From NCBI GenBank assembly GCA_027186245.1, contig CP114496.1:5423501-5487500 (forward strand): 64,000 nucleotides of DNA, given 5' to 3'. Below, one piece after another: positions 50,403 through 63,755 of the stretch. Source of the DNA: Coriaria nepalensis (taxonomy: Eukaryota; Streptophyta; Magnoliopsida; Cucurbitales; Coriariaceae). The position numbers were made by a program, and so were the translations under genes. Position 1 is the stretch's first letter. Every line of letters starts with the position of its first letter. The notes beneath the pieces were generated by a model, which was given only the letters and a program-made list of their open reading frames with translations, was not told where the DNA came from and did no database searches.

Positions 50403-51255
50403 GTTGAGCGAATTCTATTTTCGCACTACAAACACAGGTTTTGGGCATAACTTGCACATGGCTATTGCAAGGAAACTGTGCATTAGTTTAATCTTAAAAT
50501 CATTTGAATGAGTCATTTCAGGTCAATAACATATTTCAAAGCAAGTCGAACGAATTCTATTTTTGCACTACAAACACAGGTTTTGGGCATAACTTGCAAA
50601 TGATCAATGCAAGGAAAGTGTGCATTAGTTTAACCTTAAAATCATTTGAATGAGTCATTTCAGGTCAATAACTTATTTCAAAGCAAGTTGAACGAATTCT
50701 ATTTTCGCACTACAAACACAGGATTTGGGCATAACTTGCAATTGATCAATGCAACGAAAGTGTGCACTAGTTTAGCCTTAAAATCATTTAAATGAGTCAT
50801 TTTAAGTCAATAACATATTACAAAGCAAGTTGAACGAATTCTATTTTCGCACTACAAACACAGGTTTTGGCCATAACTTGCACATGGCTATTGCAAGGAA
50901 ACTGTGCCTTAGTTTAATCTTAAAATCATTTCAATGAGTCATTTCAAGTCAATAACATATTTCAAAGCAAGTTGAACGAATTCTATTTTCGCACTACAAA
51001 CACAGGTTTTGGGCATAACTTGCAAATGATCAATGCAAGGAAAGTGTGCATTACGTTTAACCTTAAAATCATTTGAATGAGTCATTCCAGGTCAATAACA
51101 TATTTCATAGCATATTCAACGAACTCTATCTTCGCACTACAAACACAAGTTTTGGGCATAACTTGCACATGGCCAGTGCAACGAAACTGTGCATTAGTTT
51201 AATCTTAAAATCATTTGAATGAGTCATTTCAAGTCAATAACATATTTCAAAGCAA
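50403..51255. repeat. Six-monomer cassette 1, copy 1 of 5
   Basis: A (tcaggtc), B (gtcgaacg, tttttgcac, acttattt), E (gcaattgatc, gtgcactag), A (ggccat, gtgccttag, tttcaatg), B (attacgttt, cattccagg, catattc; 143 bp) and C (gaactctatcttcg, gcaacg). Private loss of EcoRI in C. Confidence 0.9.
50971..51113. repeat. 143-bp B monomer (insertion lineage)
   Basis: cattacgtttaacc in place of cattagtttaacc: one inserted base near phase 84. The same insertion is at 55658-55800, 58499-58641, 61908-62050 and 63613-63755, always in cassette 1. Confidence 0.93.
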
Positions 51256-51965
51256 GTTGAACGAATTCTATTTTCGCACTACAAACACAACTTTTGTGCA
51301 TAACTTGCAAATGATCATTGCAAGGAAAGTGTGCATTCGTTTAACCTTAAAATCATTTCAATGAGTCATTTCAAGTCAATAACATATTTCAAAGCAAGTT
51401 GAACGAATTCTATTTTCGCACTACAAACACAGGTTTTGGGCATAACTTGCACATGGCTATTGCAAGGAAACTGTGCATTAGTTTAATCTTAAAATCATTT
51501 GAATGAGTCATTTCAAGTCAATAACATATTTCAAAGCAAGTTGAACGAATTCTATTTTCGCACTACAAACACAGGTTTTGGGCATAACTTGCAAATGATC
51601 AATGCAAGGAAAGTGTGCATTAGTTTAACCTTAAAATCATTTGAATGAGTCATTTCAGGTCAATAACATATTTCGAAGCAAGTTGAACGAATTCTATTTT
51701 CGCACTACAAACACAGGTTTTGGGCATAACTTGCAAATGATCAATGCAAGGAAAGTGTGCATTAGTTTAACCTTAAAATCATTTGAATGAGTCATTTCAG
51801 GTCAATAACATATTTCATAGCATATTCAACGAATTCTCTTTTCGCACTACAAACACAAGTTTCGGGCATAACTTGCACATGGCCAATGCAAGGAAACTGT
51901 GCATTAGTTTAATATTAAAATCATTTGAATGAGTCATTTCAAGTCAATAACATATTTCAAAGCAA

Positions 51966-53243
51966 GTTGAACGAATTCTATTTTCGCACTACAAACACAA
52001 ATTTTGTGGATAACTTGCAAATGGTCAATGCAAGGAAAGTGTGCATTAGTTTAGCCTTAAAATCATTTGAATGAGTCATTTCAAGTCAATAACATATTTC
52101 AAAGCAAGTTGAACGAATTCTATTTTCGCACTACAAACACAAATTTTGTGGATAACTTGCAAATGGTCAATGCAAGGAAAGTGTGCATTAGTTTAGCCTT
52201 AAAATCATTTGAATGAGTCATTTCAAGTCAATAACATATTTCAAAGCAAGTTGAACGAATTCTATTTTCGCACTACAAACACAGGTTTCGGGCATAACTT
52301 GCACATGGCTATTGCAAGGAAACTGTGCATTAGTTTAATCTTAAAACCATTTGAATGAGTCATTTCAAGTCAATAACATATTTCAAAGCAAGTTGAACGA
52401 ATTCTATTTTCGCACTACAAACACAGGTTTTGGGCATAACTTGCAAATGATCAATGCAAGGAAAGTGTGCATTAGTTTAACCTTAAAATCATTTGAATGA
52501 GTCATTTCAGGTCAATAACATATTTCAAAGCAAGTTGAACGAATTCTATTTTCGCACTACAAACAGAGGTTTTGGGCATAACTTGCAAATGATCAATGCA
52601 AGGAAAGTGTGCATTAGTTTAACCTTAAAATCATTTGAATGAGTCATTTCAGGTCAATAACATATTTCATAGCATATTCAACGAATTCTATTTTCGCACT
52701 ACAAAGACAAGTTTTGTGCATAACTTGCAAATGGTCAATGCAAGGAAACTGTGCATTAGTTTAATCTTAAAATCATTTGAATGAGTCATTTCAAGGCAAT
52801 AACATATTTCCAAGCAAGTTGAACGAATTCTACTTTCGCACTACAAACACAAGTTTTGTGCATAACTTGCAAATGGTCAATGCAAGGAAAGTGTGCATTA
52901 GTTTAGCCTTAAAATCATTTGATTGAGTCATTTCAAGTCAATAACATATTTCAAAGGAAGTTGAACGAATTCTATTTTCGGACTACCAACACAAGTTTTG
53001 TGCATAACTTGCAAATGGTCAATGCAAGGAAAGTGTGCATTAGTTTAGCCTTAAAATCATTTGAATGAGTCATTTCAAGTCAATAACATATTGCCAAGCC
53101 AGTTGAACGAATTCTATTTTCGCACTACAAACACAGGTTTTGGGCATAACTTGCACATGGCTATTGCAAGGAAACTGTGCATTAGTTTAATCTTAAAATC
53201 ATTTGAATGAGTCATTTCAAGTCAATAACATATTTCAAAGCAA
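51966..53243. repeat. Nine-monomer HOR (1,278 bp), copy 1
   Basis: D, D (both gtggataac), A, B, B, a C/D mosaic (caaagacaag), D (gattgag), D (cggactaccaac) and A. Copy 2 follows directly. Confidence 0.93.
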
Positions 53244-54521
53244 GTTGAACGAATTCTATTTTCGCACTACAAACACAAATTTTGTGGATAACTTGCAAAT
53301 GGTCAATGCAAGGAAAGTGTGCATTAGTTTAGCCTTAAAATCATTTGAATGAGTCATTTCAAGTCAATAACATATTTCAAAGCAAGTTGAACGAATTCTA
53401 TTTTCGCACTACAAACACAAATTTTGTGGATAACTTGCAAATGGTCAATGCAAGGAAAGTGTGCATTAGTTTAGCCTTAAAATCATTTGAATGAGTCATT
53501 TCAAGTCAATAACATATTTCAAAGCAAGTTGAACGAATTCTATTTTCGCACTACAAACACAGGTTTTGGGCATAACTTGCACATGGCTATTGCAAGGAAA
53601 CTGTGCATTAGTTTAATCTTAAAACCATTTGAATGACTCATTTCAAGTCAATAACATATTTCAAAGCAAGTTGAACGAATTCTATTTTCGCACTACAAAC
53701 ACAGGTTTTGGGCATAACTTGCAAATGATCAATGCAAGGAAAGTGTGCATTAGTTTAACCTTAAAATCATTTGAATGAGTCATTTCAGGTCAATAACATA
53801 TTTCAAAGCAAGTTGAACGAATTCTATTTTCGCACTACAAACACAGGTTTTGGGCATAACTTGCAAATGATCAATGCAAGGAAAGTGTGCATTAGTTTAA
53901 CCTTAAAATCATTTGAATGAGTCATTTCAGGTCAATAACATATTTCATAGCATATTCAACGAATTCTATTTTCGCACTACAAAGACAAGTTTTGTGCATA
54001 ACTTGCAAATGGTCAATGCAAGGAAACTGTGCATTAGTTTAATCTTAAAATCATTTGAATGAGTCATTTCAAGGCAATAACATATTTCAAAGCAAGTTGA
54101 ACGAATTCTACTTTCGCACTACAAACCCAAGTTTTGTGCATAACTTACAAATGGTCAATGCAAGGAAAGTGTGCATTAGTTTAGCCTTAAAATCATTTGA
54201 TTGAGTCATTTCAAGTCAATAACATATTTCAAAGGAAGTTGAACGAATTCTATTTTCGGACTACCAACACAAGTTTTGTGCATAACTTGCAAATGGTCAA
54301 TGCAAGGAAAGTGTGCATTAGTTTAGCCTTAAAATCATTTGAATGAGTCATTTCAAGTCAATAACATATTGCCAAGCCAGTTGAACGAATTCTATTTTCG
54401 CACTACAAACACAGGTTTTGGGCATAACTTGCACATGGCTATTGCAAGGAAACTGTGCATTAGTTTAATCTTAAAATCATTTGAATGAGTCATTTCAAGT
54501 CAATAACATATTTCAAAGCAA
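53244..54521. repeat. Nine-monomer HOR (1,278 bp), copy 2
   Basis: Marker for marker repeat of 51966-53243. cggactaccaac lies at 52981 and 54259, and gtggataac markers are also 1,278 bp apart. A head-to-tail tandem duplication with few differences, so probably recent. Confidence 0.93.
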
Positions 54522-55089
54522 GTTGAACGAATTCTATTTTCGCACTACAAACACAAGTTTTGTGCATAACTTGCAAATGGTCAATGCAAGGAAAGTGTGC
54601 ATTAGTTTAGCCTTAAAATCATTTGATTGAGTCATTTCAAGTCAATAACATATGTCAAAGGAACTTGAACGAATTCTATTTTCGCACTACAAACATAGGT
54701 TTTGGGCATAACTTGCACATGGCTATTGCAAGGAAACTGTGCATTAGTTTAATCTTAAAATCATTTGAATGAGTCATTTCAAGTCAATAACATATTTCAA
54801 AGCAAGTTGAACGAATTCTATTTTCGCACTACAAACACAGGTTTTGGGCATAACTTGCACATGGCTATTGCAAGGAAACTGTGCATTACTTTAATCTCAA
54901 AATCATTTGAATGAGTCATTTCAAGTCAATAACATATTTCAAAGCAAGTGGAACGAATTCTATTTTCGCACTACAAACACAGGTTTTGGGCATAACTTGC
55001 ACATGGCTATTGCAAGGAAACTGTGCGTTACTTTAATCTTAAAATGATTTGAATTAGTCATTTCAAGTCAATAACATATTTCAAAGCAA

Positions 55090-55942
55090 GTTGAGCGAAT
55101 TCTATTTTCGCACTACAAACACAGGTTTTGGGCATAACTTGCACATGGCTATTGCAAGGAAACTGTGCATTAGTTTAATCTTAAAATCATTTGAATGAGT
55201 CATTTCAGGTCAATAACATATTTCAAAGCAAGTCGAACGAATTCTATTTTTGCACTACAAACACAGGTTTTGGGCATAACTTGCAAATGATCAATGCAAG
55301 GAAAGTGTGCATTAGTTTAACCTTAAAATCATTTGAATGAGTCATTTCAGGTCAATAACTTATTTCAAAGCAGGTTGAACGAATTCTATTTTCGCACTAC
55401 AAACACAGGATTTGGGCATAACTTGCAATTGATCAATGCAACGAAAGTGTGCACTAGTTTAGCCTTAAAATCATTTGAATGAGTCATTTTAAGTCAATAA
55501 CATATTACAAAGCAAGTTGAACGAATTCTATTTTCGCACTACAAACACAGGTTTTGGCCATAACTTGCACATGGCTATTGCAAGGAAACTGTGCCTTAGT
55601 TTAATCTTAAAATCATTTCAATGAGTCCTTTCAAGTCAATAACATATTTCAAAGCAAGTTGAACGAATTCTATTTTCGCACTACAAACACAGGTTTTGGG
55701 CATAACTTGCAAATGATCAATGCAAGGAAAGTGTGCATTACGTTTAACCTTAAAATCATTTGAATGAGTCATTCCAGGTCAATAACATATTTCATAGCAT
55801 ATTCAACGAACTCTATCTTCGCACTACAAACACAAGTTTTGGGCATAACTTGCACATGGCCAATGCAACGAAACTGTGCATTAGTTTAATCTTAAAATCA
55901 TTTGAATGAGTCATTTCAAGTCAATAACATATTTCAAAGCAA
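55090..55942. repeat. Six-monomer cassette 1, copy 2 of 5
   Basis: Same order and markers 4,687 bp after copy 1 (33 monomers plus one inserted base). Shares gagcgaattc at its start with copy 1. Confidence 0.9.
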
Positions 55943-56368
55943 GTTGAACGAATTCTATTTTCGCACTACAAACACAAATTTTGTGGATAACTTGCAAATG
56001 GTCAATGCAAGGAAAGTGTGCATTAGTTTAGCCTTAAAATCATTTGAATGAGTCATTTCAAGTAAATAACATATTTCAAAGCAAGTTGAACGAATTCTAT
56101 TTTCGCACTACAAACACAAGTTTTGGGCATAACTTGCACATGGCCAATGCAAGGAAACTGTGCATTAGTTTAATCTTAAAATCATTTGAATGAGTCATTT
56201 CAAGTCAATAACATATTTCAAAGCAAGTTGAACGAATTCTATTTTCGCACTACAAACACAAATTTTGTGCATAACTTGCAAATGGTCAATGCAAGGAAAG
56301 TGTGCATTAGTTTAGCCTTAAAATCATTTGAATGAGTCATTTCAAGTCAATAACATATTTCAAAGCAA

Positions 56369-57504
56369 GTTGAACGAATTCTATTTTCGCACTACAAACA
56401 CAGGTTTTGGGCATAACTTGCACATGGCTATTGCAAGGAAACTGTGCATTACTTTAATCTTAAAATCATTTGAATGAGTCATTTCAAGTCAATAACATAT
56501 TTCAAAGCAAGTTGAACGAATTCTATTTTCGCACTACAAACACAGGTTTTGGGCATAACTTGCACATGGCTATTGCAAGGAAACTGTGCATTAGTTTAAT
56601 CTTAAAATCATTTGAATGAATCATTTCAAGTCAATAACATATTTCAAAGCAAGTTGAACGAATTCTGTTTTCGCACTACAAACACAGGTTTTGGGCATAA
56701 CTTGCAAATGATCAATGCAAGGAAAGTGTGCATTAGTTTAACCTTAAAATCATTTGAATGAGTCATTTCAGGTCAATAACTTATTTCAAAGCAAGTTGAA
56801 CGAATTCTATTTTCGCACTACAAACACAGGATTTGGGCATACCTTGCAAATGATCAATGCAACGAAAGTGTGCATTAGTTTAGCCTTAAAATCATTTGAA
56901 TGAGTCATTTTAAGTCAATAACATATTACAAAGCAAGTTGAACGAATTCTATTTTCGCACTACAAACACAGGTTTTGGGCATAACCTGCACATGGCTATT
57001 GCAAGGAAACTGTGCATTAGTTTAATCTTAAAATCATTTGAATGAGTCATTTCAAGTCAATAACATATTTCAAAGCAAGTTGAACGAATTCTATTTTCGC
57101 ACTACAAACACAGGTTTTGGGCATAACTTGCAAATGATCAATGCAAGGAAAGTGTGCATTAGTTTAGCCTTAAAATCATTTTAATGAGTCATTTCAGGTG
57201 AATAGCATATTTCATAGCATATTCAACGAATTCTATTTTCGCACTACAAACACAAGTTTTGGGCATAACTTGCACATGGCCAATGCAAGGAAACTGTGCA
57301 TTAGTTTAATCTTAAAATCATTTGAATGAGTCATTTCAAGTCAATAACATATTTCAAAGCAAGTTGAACGAATTCTATTTTCGCACTACAAACACAAATT
57401 TTGTGCATAACTTGCAAATGGTCAATGCAAGGAAAGTGTGCATTAGTTTAGCCTTAAAATCATTTGATTGAGTCATTCCAGGTCAATAAGATATTTCATA
57501 GCAT
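56369..57504. repeat. Eight-monomer duplication at offset 2,699 bp, left copy
   Basis: A, A (gaatgaatc), B (acttattt), E, A (cataacctgc), B (cattttaatgag, gtgaatagc), C and D (gattgag). The last monomer changes to a cattccagg 3' end near 57,475. Confidence 0.9.
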
Positions 57505-57930
57505 ATTCAACGAACTCTATCTTCGCACTACAAACACAAGTTTTGGGCATAACTTGCACATGGCCAATGCAACGAAACTGTGCATTAGTTTAGCCTTAAA
57601 ATCATTTGAATGAGTCATTTCAAGTCAATAACATATTTCAAAGCAAGTTGAACGAATTCTATTTTCGCACTACAAACACAGGTTTTGGGCATAACTTGCA
57701 AATGATCAATGCAAGGAAAGTGTGCATTAGTTTAGCCTTAAAATCATTTGAATGAGTCATTTCAAGTCAATAACATATTTCAAAGCAAGTTGAACGAATT
57801 CTATTTTCGCACTACAAACACAGGTTTTGGGCATAACTTGCACATGGCTATTGCAAGGAAACTGTGCATTAGTTTAATCTTAAAATCATTTGAATGAGTC
57901 ATTTCAAGTCAATAACATATTTCAAAGCAA

Positions 57931-58783
57931 GTTGAACGAATTCTATTTTCGCACTACAAACACAGGTTTTGGGCATAACTTGCACATGGCTATTGCAAGG
58001 AAACTGTGCATTAGTTTAATCTTAAAATCATTTGAATGAGTCATTTCAGGTCAATAACATATTTCAAAGCAAGTCGAACGAATTCTATTTTTGCACTACA
58101 AACACAGGTTTTGGGCATAACTTGCAAATGATCAATGCAAGGAAAGTGTGCATTAGTTTAACCTTAAAATCATTTGAATGAGTCATTCCAGGTCAATAAC
58201 TTATTTCAAAGCAAGTTGAACGAATTCTATTTTCGCACTACAAACACAGGATTTGGGCATAACTTGCAATTGATCAATGCAACGAAAGTGTGCACTAGTT
58301 TAGCCTTAAAATCATTTGAATGAGTCATTTTAAGTCAATAACATATTACAAAGCAAGTTGAACGAATTCTATTTTCGCACTACAAACACAAGTTTTGGCC
58401 ATAACTTGCACATGGCTATTGCAAGGAAACTGTGCCTTAGTTTAATCTTAAAATCATTTCAATGAGTCATTTCAAGTCAATAACATATTTCAAAGCAAGT
58501 TGAACGAATTCTATTTTCGCACTACAAACACAGGTTTTGGGCATAACTTGCAAATGATCAATGCAAGGAAAGTGTGCATTACGTTTAACCTTAAAATCAT
58601 TTGAATGAGTCATTCCAGGTCAATAAGATATTTCATAGCATATTCAACGAACTCTATCTTCGCACTACAAACACAAGTTTTGGGCATAACTTGCACATGG
58701 CCAATGCAACGAAACTGTGCATTAGTTTAATCTTAAAATCATTTGAATGAGTCATTTCAAGTCAATAACATATTTCAAAGCAA
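57931..58783. repeat. Six-monomer cassette 1, copy 3 of 5
   Basis: Same order. Private variants are cattccagg already in the first B and caataagat in the second. Another cgaactctatcttcg junction at 57512 lacks the rest of the cassette. Confidence 0.9.
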
Positions 58784-59067
58784 GTTGAACGAATTCTATT
58801 TTCGCACTACAAACACAAATTTTGTGCATAACTTGCAAATGGTCAATGCAAGGAAAGTGTGCATTAGTTTAGCCTTAAAATCATTTGAATGAGTCATTTC
58901 AAGTCAATAACATATTACAAAGCAAGTTGAACCAATTCTATTTTCGCACTACAAACACAGGTTTTGGGCATAACTTGCACATGGCTATTGCAAGGAAACT
59001 GTGCATTAGTTTAATCTTGAAATCATTTGAATGAGTCATTTTAAGTCAATAACATATTTCAAAGCAA

Positions 59068-60203
59068 GTTGAACGAATTCTATTTTCGCACTACAAACAC
59101 AGGTTTTGGGCATAACTTGCACATGGCTATTGCAAGGAAACCGTGCATTACTTTAATCTTAAAATCATTTGAATGAGTCATTTCAAGTCAATAACATATT
59201 TCAAAGCAAGTTGAACGAATTCTATTTTCGCACTACAAACACAGGTTTTGGGCATAACTTGCACATGGCTATTGCAAGGAAACTGTGCATTAGTTTAATC
59301 TTAAAATCATTTGAATGAATCATTTCAAGTCAATAACATATTTCAAAGCAAGTTGAACGAATTCTATTTTCGCACTACAAACACAGGTTTTGGGCATAAC
59401 TTGCAAATGATCAATGCAAGGAAAGTGTGCATTAGTTTAACCTTAAAATCATTTGAATGAGTCATTTCAGGTCAATAACTTATTTCAAAGCAAGTTGAAC
59501 GAATTCTATTTTCGCACTACAAACACAGGATTTGGCCATACCTTGCAAATGATCAATGCAACGAAAGTGTGCATTAGTTTAGCCTTAAAATCATTTGAAT
59601 GAGTCATTTTAAGTCAATAACATATTACAAAGCAAGTTGAACGAATTCTATTTTCGCACTACAAACACAGGTTTTGGGCATAACCTGCACATGGCTATTG
59701 CAAGGAAACTGTGCATTAGTTTAATCTTAAAATCATTTGAATGAGTCATTTCAAGTCAATAACATATTTCAAAGCAAGTTGAACGAATTCTATTTTCGCA
59801 CTACAAACACAGGTTTTGGGCATAACTTGCAAATGATCAATGCAAGGAAAGTGTGCATTAGTTTAGCCTTAAAATCATTTTAATGAGTCATTTCAGGTGA
59901 ATAGCATATTTCATAGCATATTCAACGAATTCTATTTTCGCACTACAAACACAAGTTTTGGGCATAACTTGCACATGGCCAATGCAAGGAAACTGTGCAT
60001 TAGTTTAATCTTAAAATCATTTGAATGAGTCATTTCAAGTCAATAACATATTTCAAAGCAAGTTGAACGAATTCTATTTTCGCACCACAAACACAAATTT
60101 TGTGCATAACTTGCAAATGGTCAATGCAAGGAAAGTGTGCATTAGTTTAGCCTTAAAATCATTTGATTGAGTCATTTCAAGTCAATAACATATTTCAAAG
60201 GAA
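59068..60203. repeat. Eight-monomer duplication at offset 2,699 bp, right copy
   Basis: Same order as 56369-57504 (gtgaatagc shared). Private variants are aaaccgtgc, ggccatacc in E and cgcaccac in D. Confidence 0.9.
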
Positions 60204-60487
60204 GTTGAACGAATTCTATTTTCGCACTACCAACACAAGTTTTGTGCATAACTTGCAAATGGTCAATGCAAGGAAAGTGTGCATTAGTTTAGGCTTAAAA
60301 TCATTTCAATGAGTCATTTCAAGTCAATAACATATTGCCAAGCAAGTTGAACGAATTCTATTTTCGCACTACAAACACAGGTTTTGGGCATAACTTGCAC
60401 ATGGCTATTGCAAGGAAACTGTGCATTAGTTTAATCTTAAAATCATTTGAATGAGTCATTTCAAGTCAATAACATATTCCAAAGCAA

Positions 60488-62192
60488 GTTGAACGAATTC
60501 TATTTTCGCACTACAAACACAGGTTTTGGGCATAACTTGCAAATGATCAATGCAAGGAAAGTGTGCATGAGTTTAACCTTAAAATCATTTGAATGAGTCA
60601 TTTCAGGTCAATAACATATTTCAAAGCAAGTTGAACGAATTCTATTTTCGCACTACAAACACAGGTTTTGGGCATAACTTGCAAATGATCAATGCAAGGA
60701 AAGTGTGCATTAGTTTAACCTTAAAATCATTTGAATGAGTCATTTCAGGTCAATAACTTATTTCAAAGCAAGTTGAACGAATTCTATTTTCGCACTACAA
60801 ACACAGGATTTGGGCATACCTTGCAAATGATCAATGCAACGAAAGTGTGCATTAGTTAAGCCTTAAAATCATTTGAATGAGTCATTTTAAGTCAATAACA
60901 TATTACAAAGCAAGTTGAACGAATTCTATTTTCGCACTACAAACACAGGTTTCGGCCATAACTTGCACATGGCTATTGCAAGGAAACTGTGCCTTAGTTT
61001 AATCTTAAAATCATTTGAATGAGTCATTTCAAGTCAATAACATATTTCAAAGCAAGTTGAACGAATTCTATTTTCGCACTACAAACACAAGTTTTGTGCA
61101 TAACTTGCAAATGGTCAATGCAAGGAAAGTGTGCATTAGTTTAGCCTTAAAATCATTTGATTGAGTCATTTCAAGTCAATAACATATGTCAAAGGAAGTT
61201 GAACGAATTCTATTTTCGCACTACAAACATAGGTTTTGGGCATAACTTGCACATGGCTATTGCAAGGAAACTGTGCATTAGTTTAATCTTAAAATCATTT
61301 GAATGAGTCATTTCAAGTCAATAACATCTTTCAAAGCAAGTTGAACGAAGTCTATTTTCGCACTACAAACACAGGTTTTGGGCATAACTTACACATGGCT
61401 ATTGCAAGGAAACTGTGCATTAGTTTAATCTTAAAATCATTTGAATGAGTCATTTCAGGTCAATAACATATTTCAAAGGAAGTCGAACGAATTCTATTTT
61501 TGCACTACAAACACAGGTTTTGGGCATAACTTGCAAATGATCAATGCAAGGAAAGTGTGCATTAGTTTAACCTTAAAATCATTTGAATGAGTCATTTCAG
61601 GTCAATAACTTATTTCAAAGCAAGTTGAACGAATTCTATTTTCGCACTACAAACACAGGATTTGGGCATAACTTGCAATTGATCAATGCAACGAAAGTGT
61701 GCACTAGTTTAGCCTTAAAATCATTAGAATGAGTCATTTTAAGTCAATAACATATTACAAAGCAAGTTGAACGAATTCTATTTTCGCACTACAAACACAG
61801 GTTTTGGCCATAACTTGCACATGGCTATTGCAAGGAAACTGTGCCTTAGTTTAATCTTAAAATCATTTCAATGAGTCATTTCAAGTCAATAACATATTTC
61901 AAAGCAAGTTGAACGAATTCTATTTTCGCACTACAAACACAGGTTTTGGGCATAACTTGCAAATGATCAATGCAAGGAAAGTGTGCATTACGTTTAACCT
62001 TAAAATCATTTGAATGAGTCATTCCAGGTCAATAACATATTTCATAGCATATTCAACGAACTCTATCTTCGCACTACAAACACAAGTTTTGGGCATAACT
62101 TGCACATGGCCAATGCAACGAAACTGTGCATTAGTTTAATCTTAAAATCATTTGAATGAGTCATTTCAAGTCAATAACATATTTCAAAGCAT
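60488..62192. repeat. Twelve-monomer HOR (1,705 bp), copy 1
   Basis: Cassette 2 (60488-61339, 852 bp) joined to cassette 1 (61340-62192, 853 bp, with one 143-bp monomer). Copy 2 follows directly. Confidence 0.92.
61340..62192. repeat. Six-monomer cassette 1, copy 4 of 5
   Basis: Right half of HOR copy 1 in block 10. Starts with gaacgaagtc (EcoRI lost) and cttaca, shared with copy 5. Confidence 0.9.
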
Positions 62193-63755
62193 GTTGAAAG
62201 AATTCTATTTTCGCACTACAAACACAGGTTTTGGGCATAACTTGCAAATGATCAATGCAAGGAAAGTGTGCATGAGTTTAACCTTAAAATCATTTGAATG
62301 AGTCATTTCAGGTCAATAACATATTTCAAAGCAAGTTGAACGAATTCTATTTTCGCACTACAAACACAGGTTTTGGGCATAACTTGCAAATGATCAATGC
62401 AAGGAAAGTGTGCATTAGTTTAACCTTGAAATCATTTGAATGAGTCATTTCAGGTCAATAACTTATTTCAAAGCAAGTTGAACGAATTCTATTTTCGCAC
62501 TACAAACACAGGATTTGGGCATACCTTGCAAATGATCAATGCAACGAAAGTGTGCATTAGTTTAGCCTTAAAATCATTTGAATGAGTCATTTTAAGTCAA
62601 TAACATATTACAAAGCAAGTTGAACGAATTCTATTTTCGCACTACAAACACAGGTTTTGGCCATAACTTGCACATGGCTATTGCAAGGAAACTGTGCCTT
62701 AGTTTAATCTTAAAATCATTTGAATGAGTCATTTCAAGTCAATAACATATTTCAAAGCAAGTTGAACGAATTCTATTTTCGCACTACAAACACAAGTTTT
62801 GTGCATAACTTGCAAATGGTCAATGCAAGGAAAGTGTGCATTAGTTTAGCCTTAAAATCATTTGATTGAGTCATTTCAAGTCAATAACATATGTCAAAGG
62901 AAGTTGAACGAATTCTATTTTCGCACTACAAACATAGGTTTTGGGCATAACTTGCACATGGCTATTGCAAGGAAACTGTGCATTACTTTAATCTTAAAAT
63001 CATTTGAATGAGTCATTTCAAGTCAATAACATATTTCAAAGCAAGTTGAACGAAGTCTATTTTCGCACTACAAACACAGGTTTTGGGCATAACTTACAGA
63101 TGGCTATTGCAAGGAAACTGTGCATTAGTTTAATCTTAAAATCATTTGAATGAGTCATTTCAGGTCAATAACATATTTCAAAGCAAGTCGAACGAATTCT
63201 ATTTTTGCACTACAAACACAGGTTTTGGGCATAACTTGCAAATGATCAATGCAAGGAAAGTGTGCATTAGTTTAACCTTAAAATCATTTGAATGAGTCAT
63301 TTCAGGTCAATAACTTATTTCAAAGCAAGTTGAACGAATTCTATTTTCGCACTACAAACACAGGATTTGGGCATAACTTGCAATTGATCAATGCAACGAA
63401 AGTGTGCACTAGTTTAGCCTTAAAATCATTTGAATGAGTCATTTTAAGTCAATAACATATTACAAAGCAAGTTGAACGAATTCTATTTTCGCACTACAAA
63501 CACAGGTTTTGGCCATAACTTGCACATGGCTATTGCAAGGAAACTGTGCCTTAGTTTAATCTTAAAATCATTTGAATGAGTCATTTCAAGTCAATAACAT
63601 ATTTCAAAGCAAGTTGAACGAATTCTATTTTCGCACTACAAACACAGGTTTTGGGCATAACTTGCAAATGATCAATGCAAGGAAAGTGTGCATTACGTTT
63701 AGCCTTAAAATCATTTTAATGAGTCATTTCAGGTCAATAGCATATTTCATAGCAT
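62193..63755. repeat. Twelve-monomer HOR, copy 2 (11 monomers)
   Basis: Cassette 2 (62193-63044) and cassette 1 without its C monomer (63045-63755). The last B has changed to a cattttaatgag type while keeping the attacgttt insertion, so an exchange occurred inside that monomer. Confidence 0.9.
63045..63755. repeat. Six-monomer cassette 1, copy 5 of 5, five monomers
   Basis: Lacks the terminal C monomer. The array continues with B monomers carrying cattttaatgag instead. Confidence 0.9.

Larger units (their letters stand above)
39613..51255. repeat. Block 8: mixed monomers with 17- and 25-monomer offsets
   Basis: All types are present. The left part belongs to a 17-monomer tandem repeat with 27.4-39.6 kb features. 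From 42877 onward it is two copies of a long duplication. The B subtype with cattttaatgag and caatagcat marks copies at 39711, 40562, 42124, 42975 and 46525. The block ends with the first copy of the six-monomer cassette that carries gcaattgatc and attacgttt (50403-51255). Confidence 0.88.
51256..60487. repeat. Block 9: mixed monomers with 9- and 19-monomer offsets
   Basis: The block contains a nine-monomer tandem duplication (51966-54521) and two dispersed copies of the gcaattgatc cassette (55090-55942 and 57931-58783). It also contains an eight-monomer segment duplicated at an offset of 2,699 bp (56369-57504 and 59068-60203). D monomers with gtggataac occur in adjacent pairs at 51966/52108 and 53244/53386. 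Confidence 0.88.
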
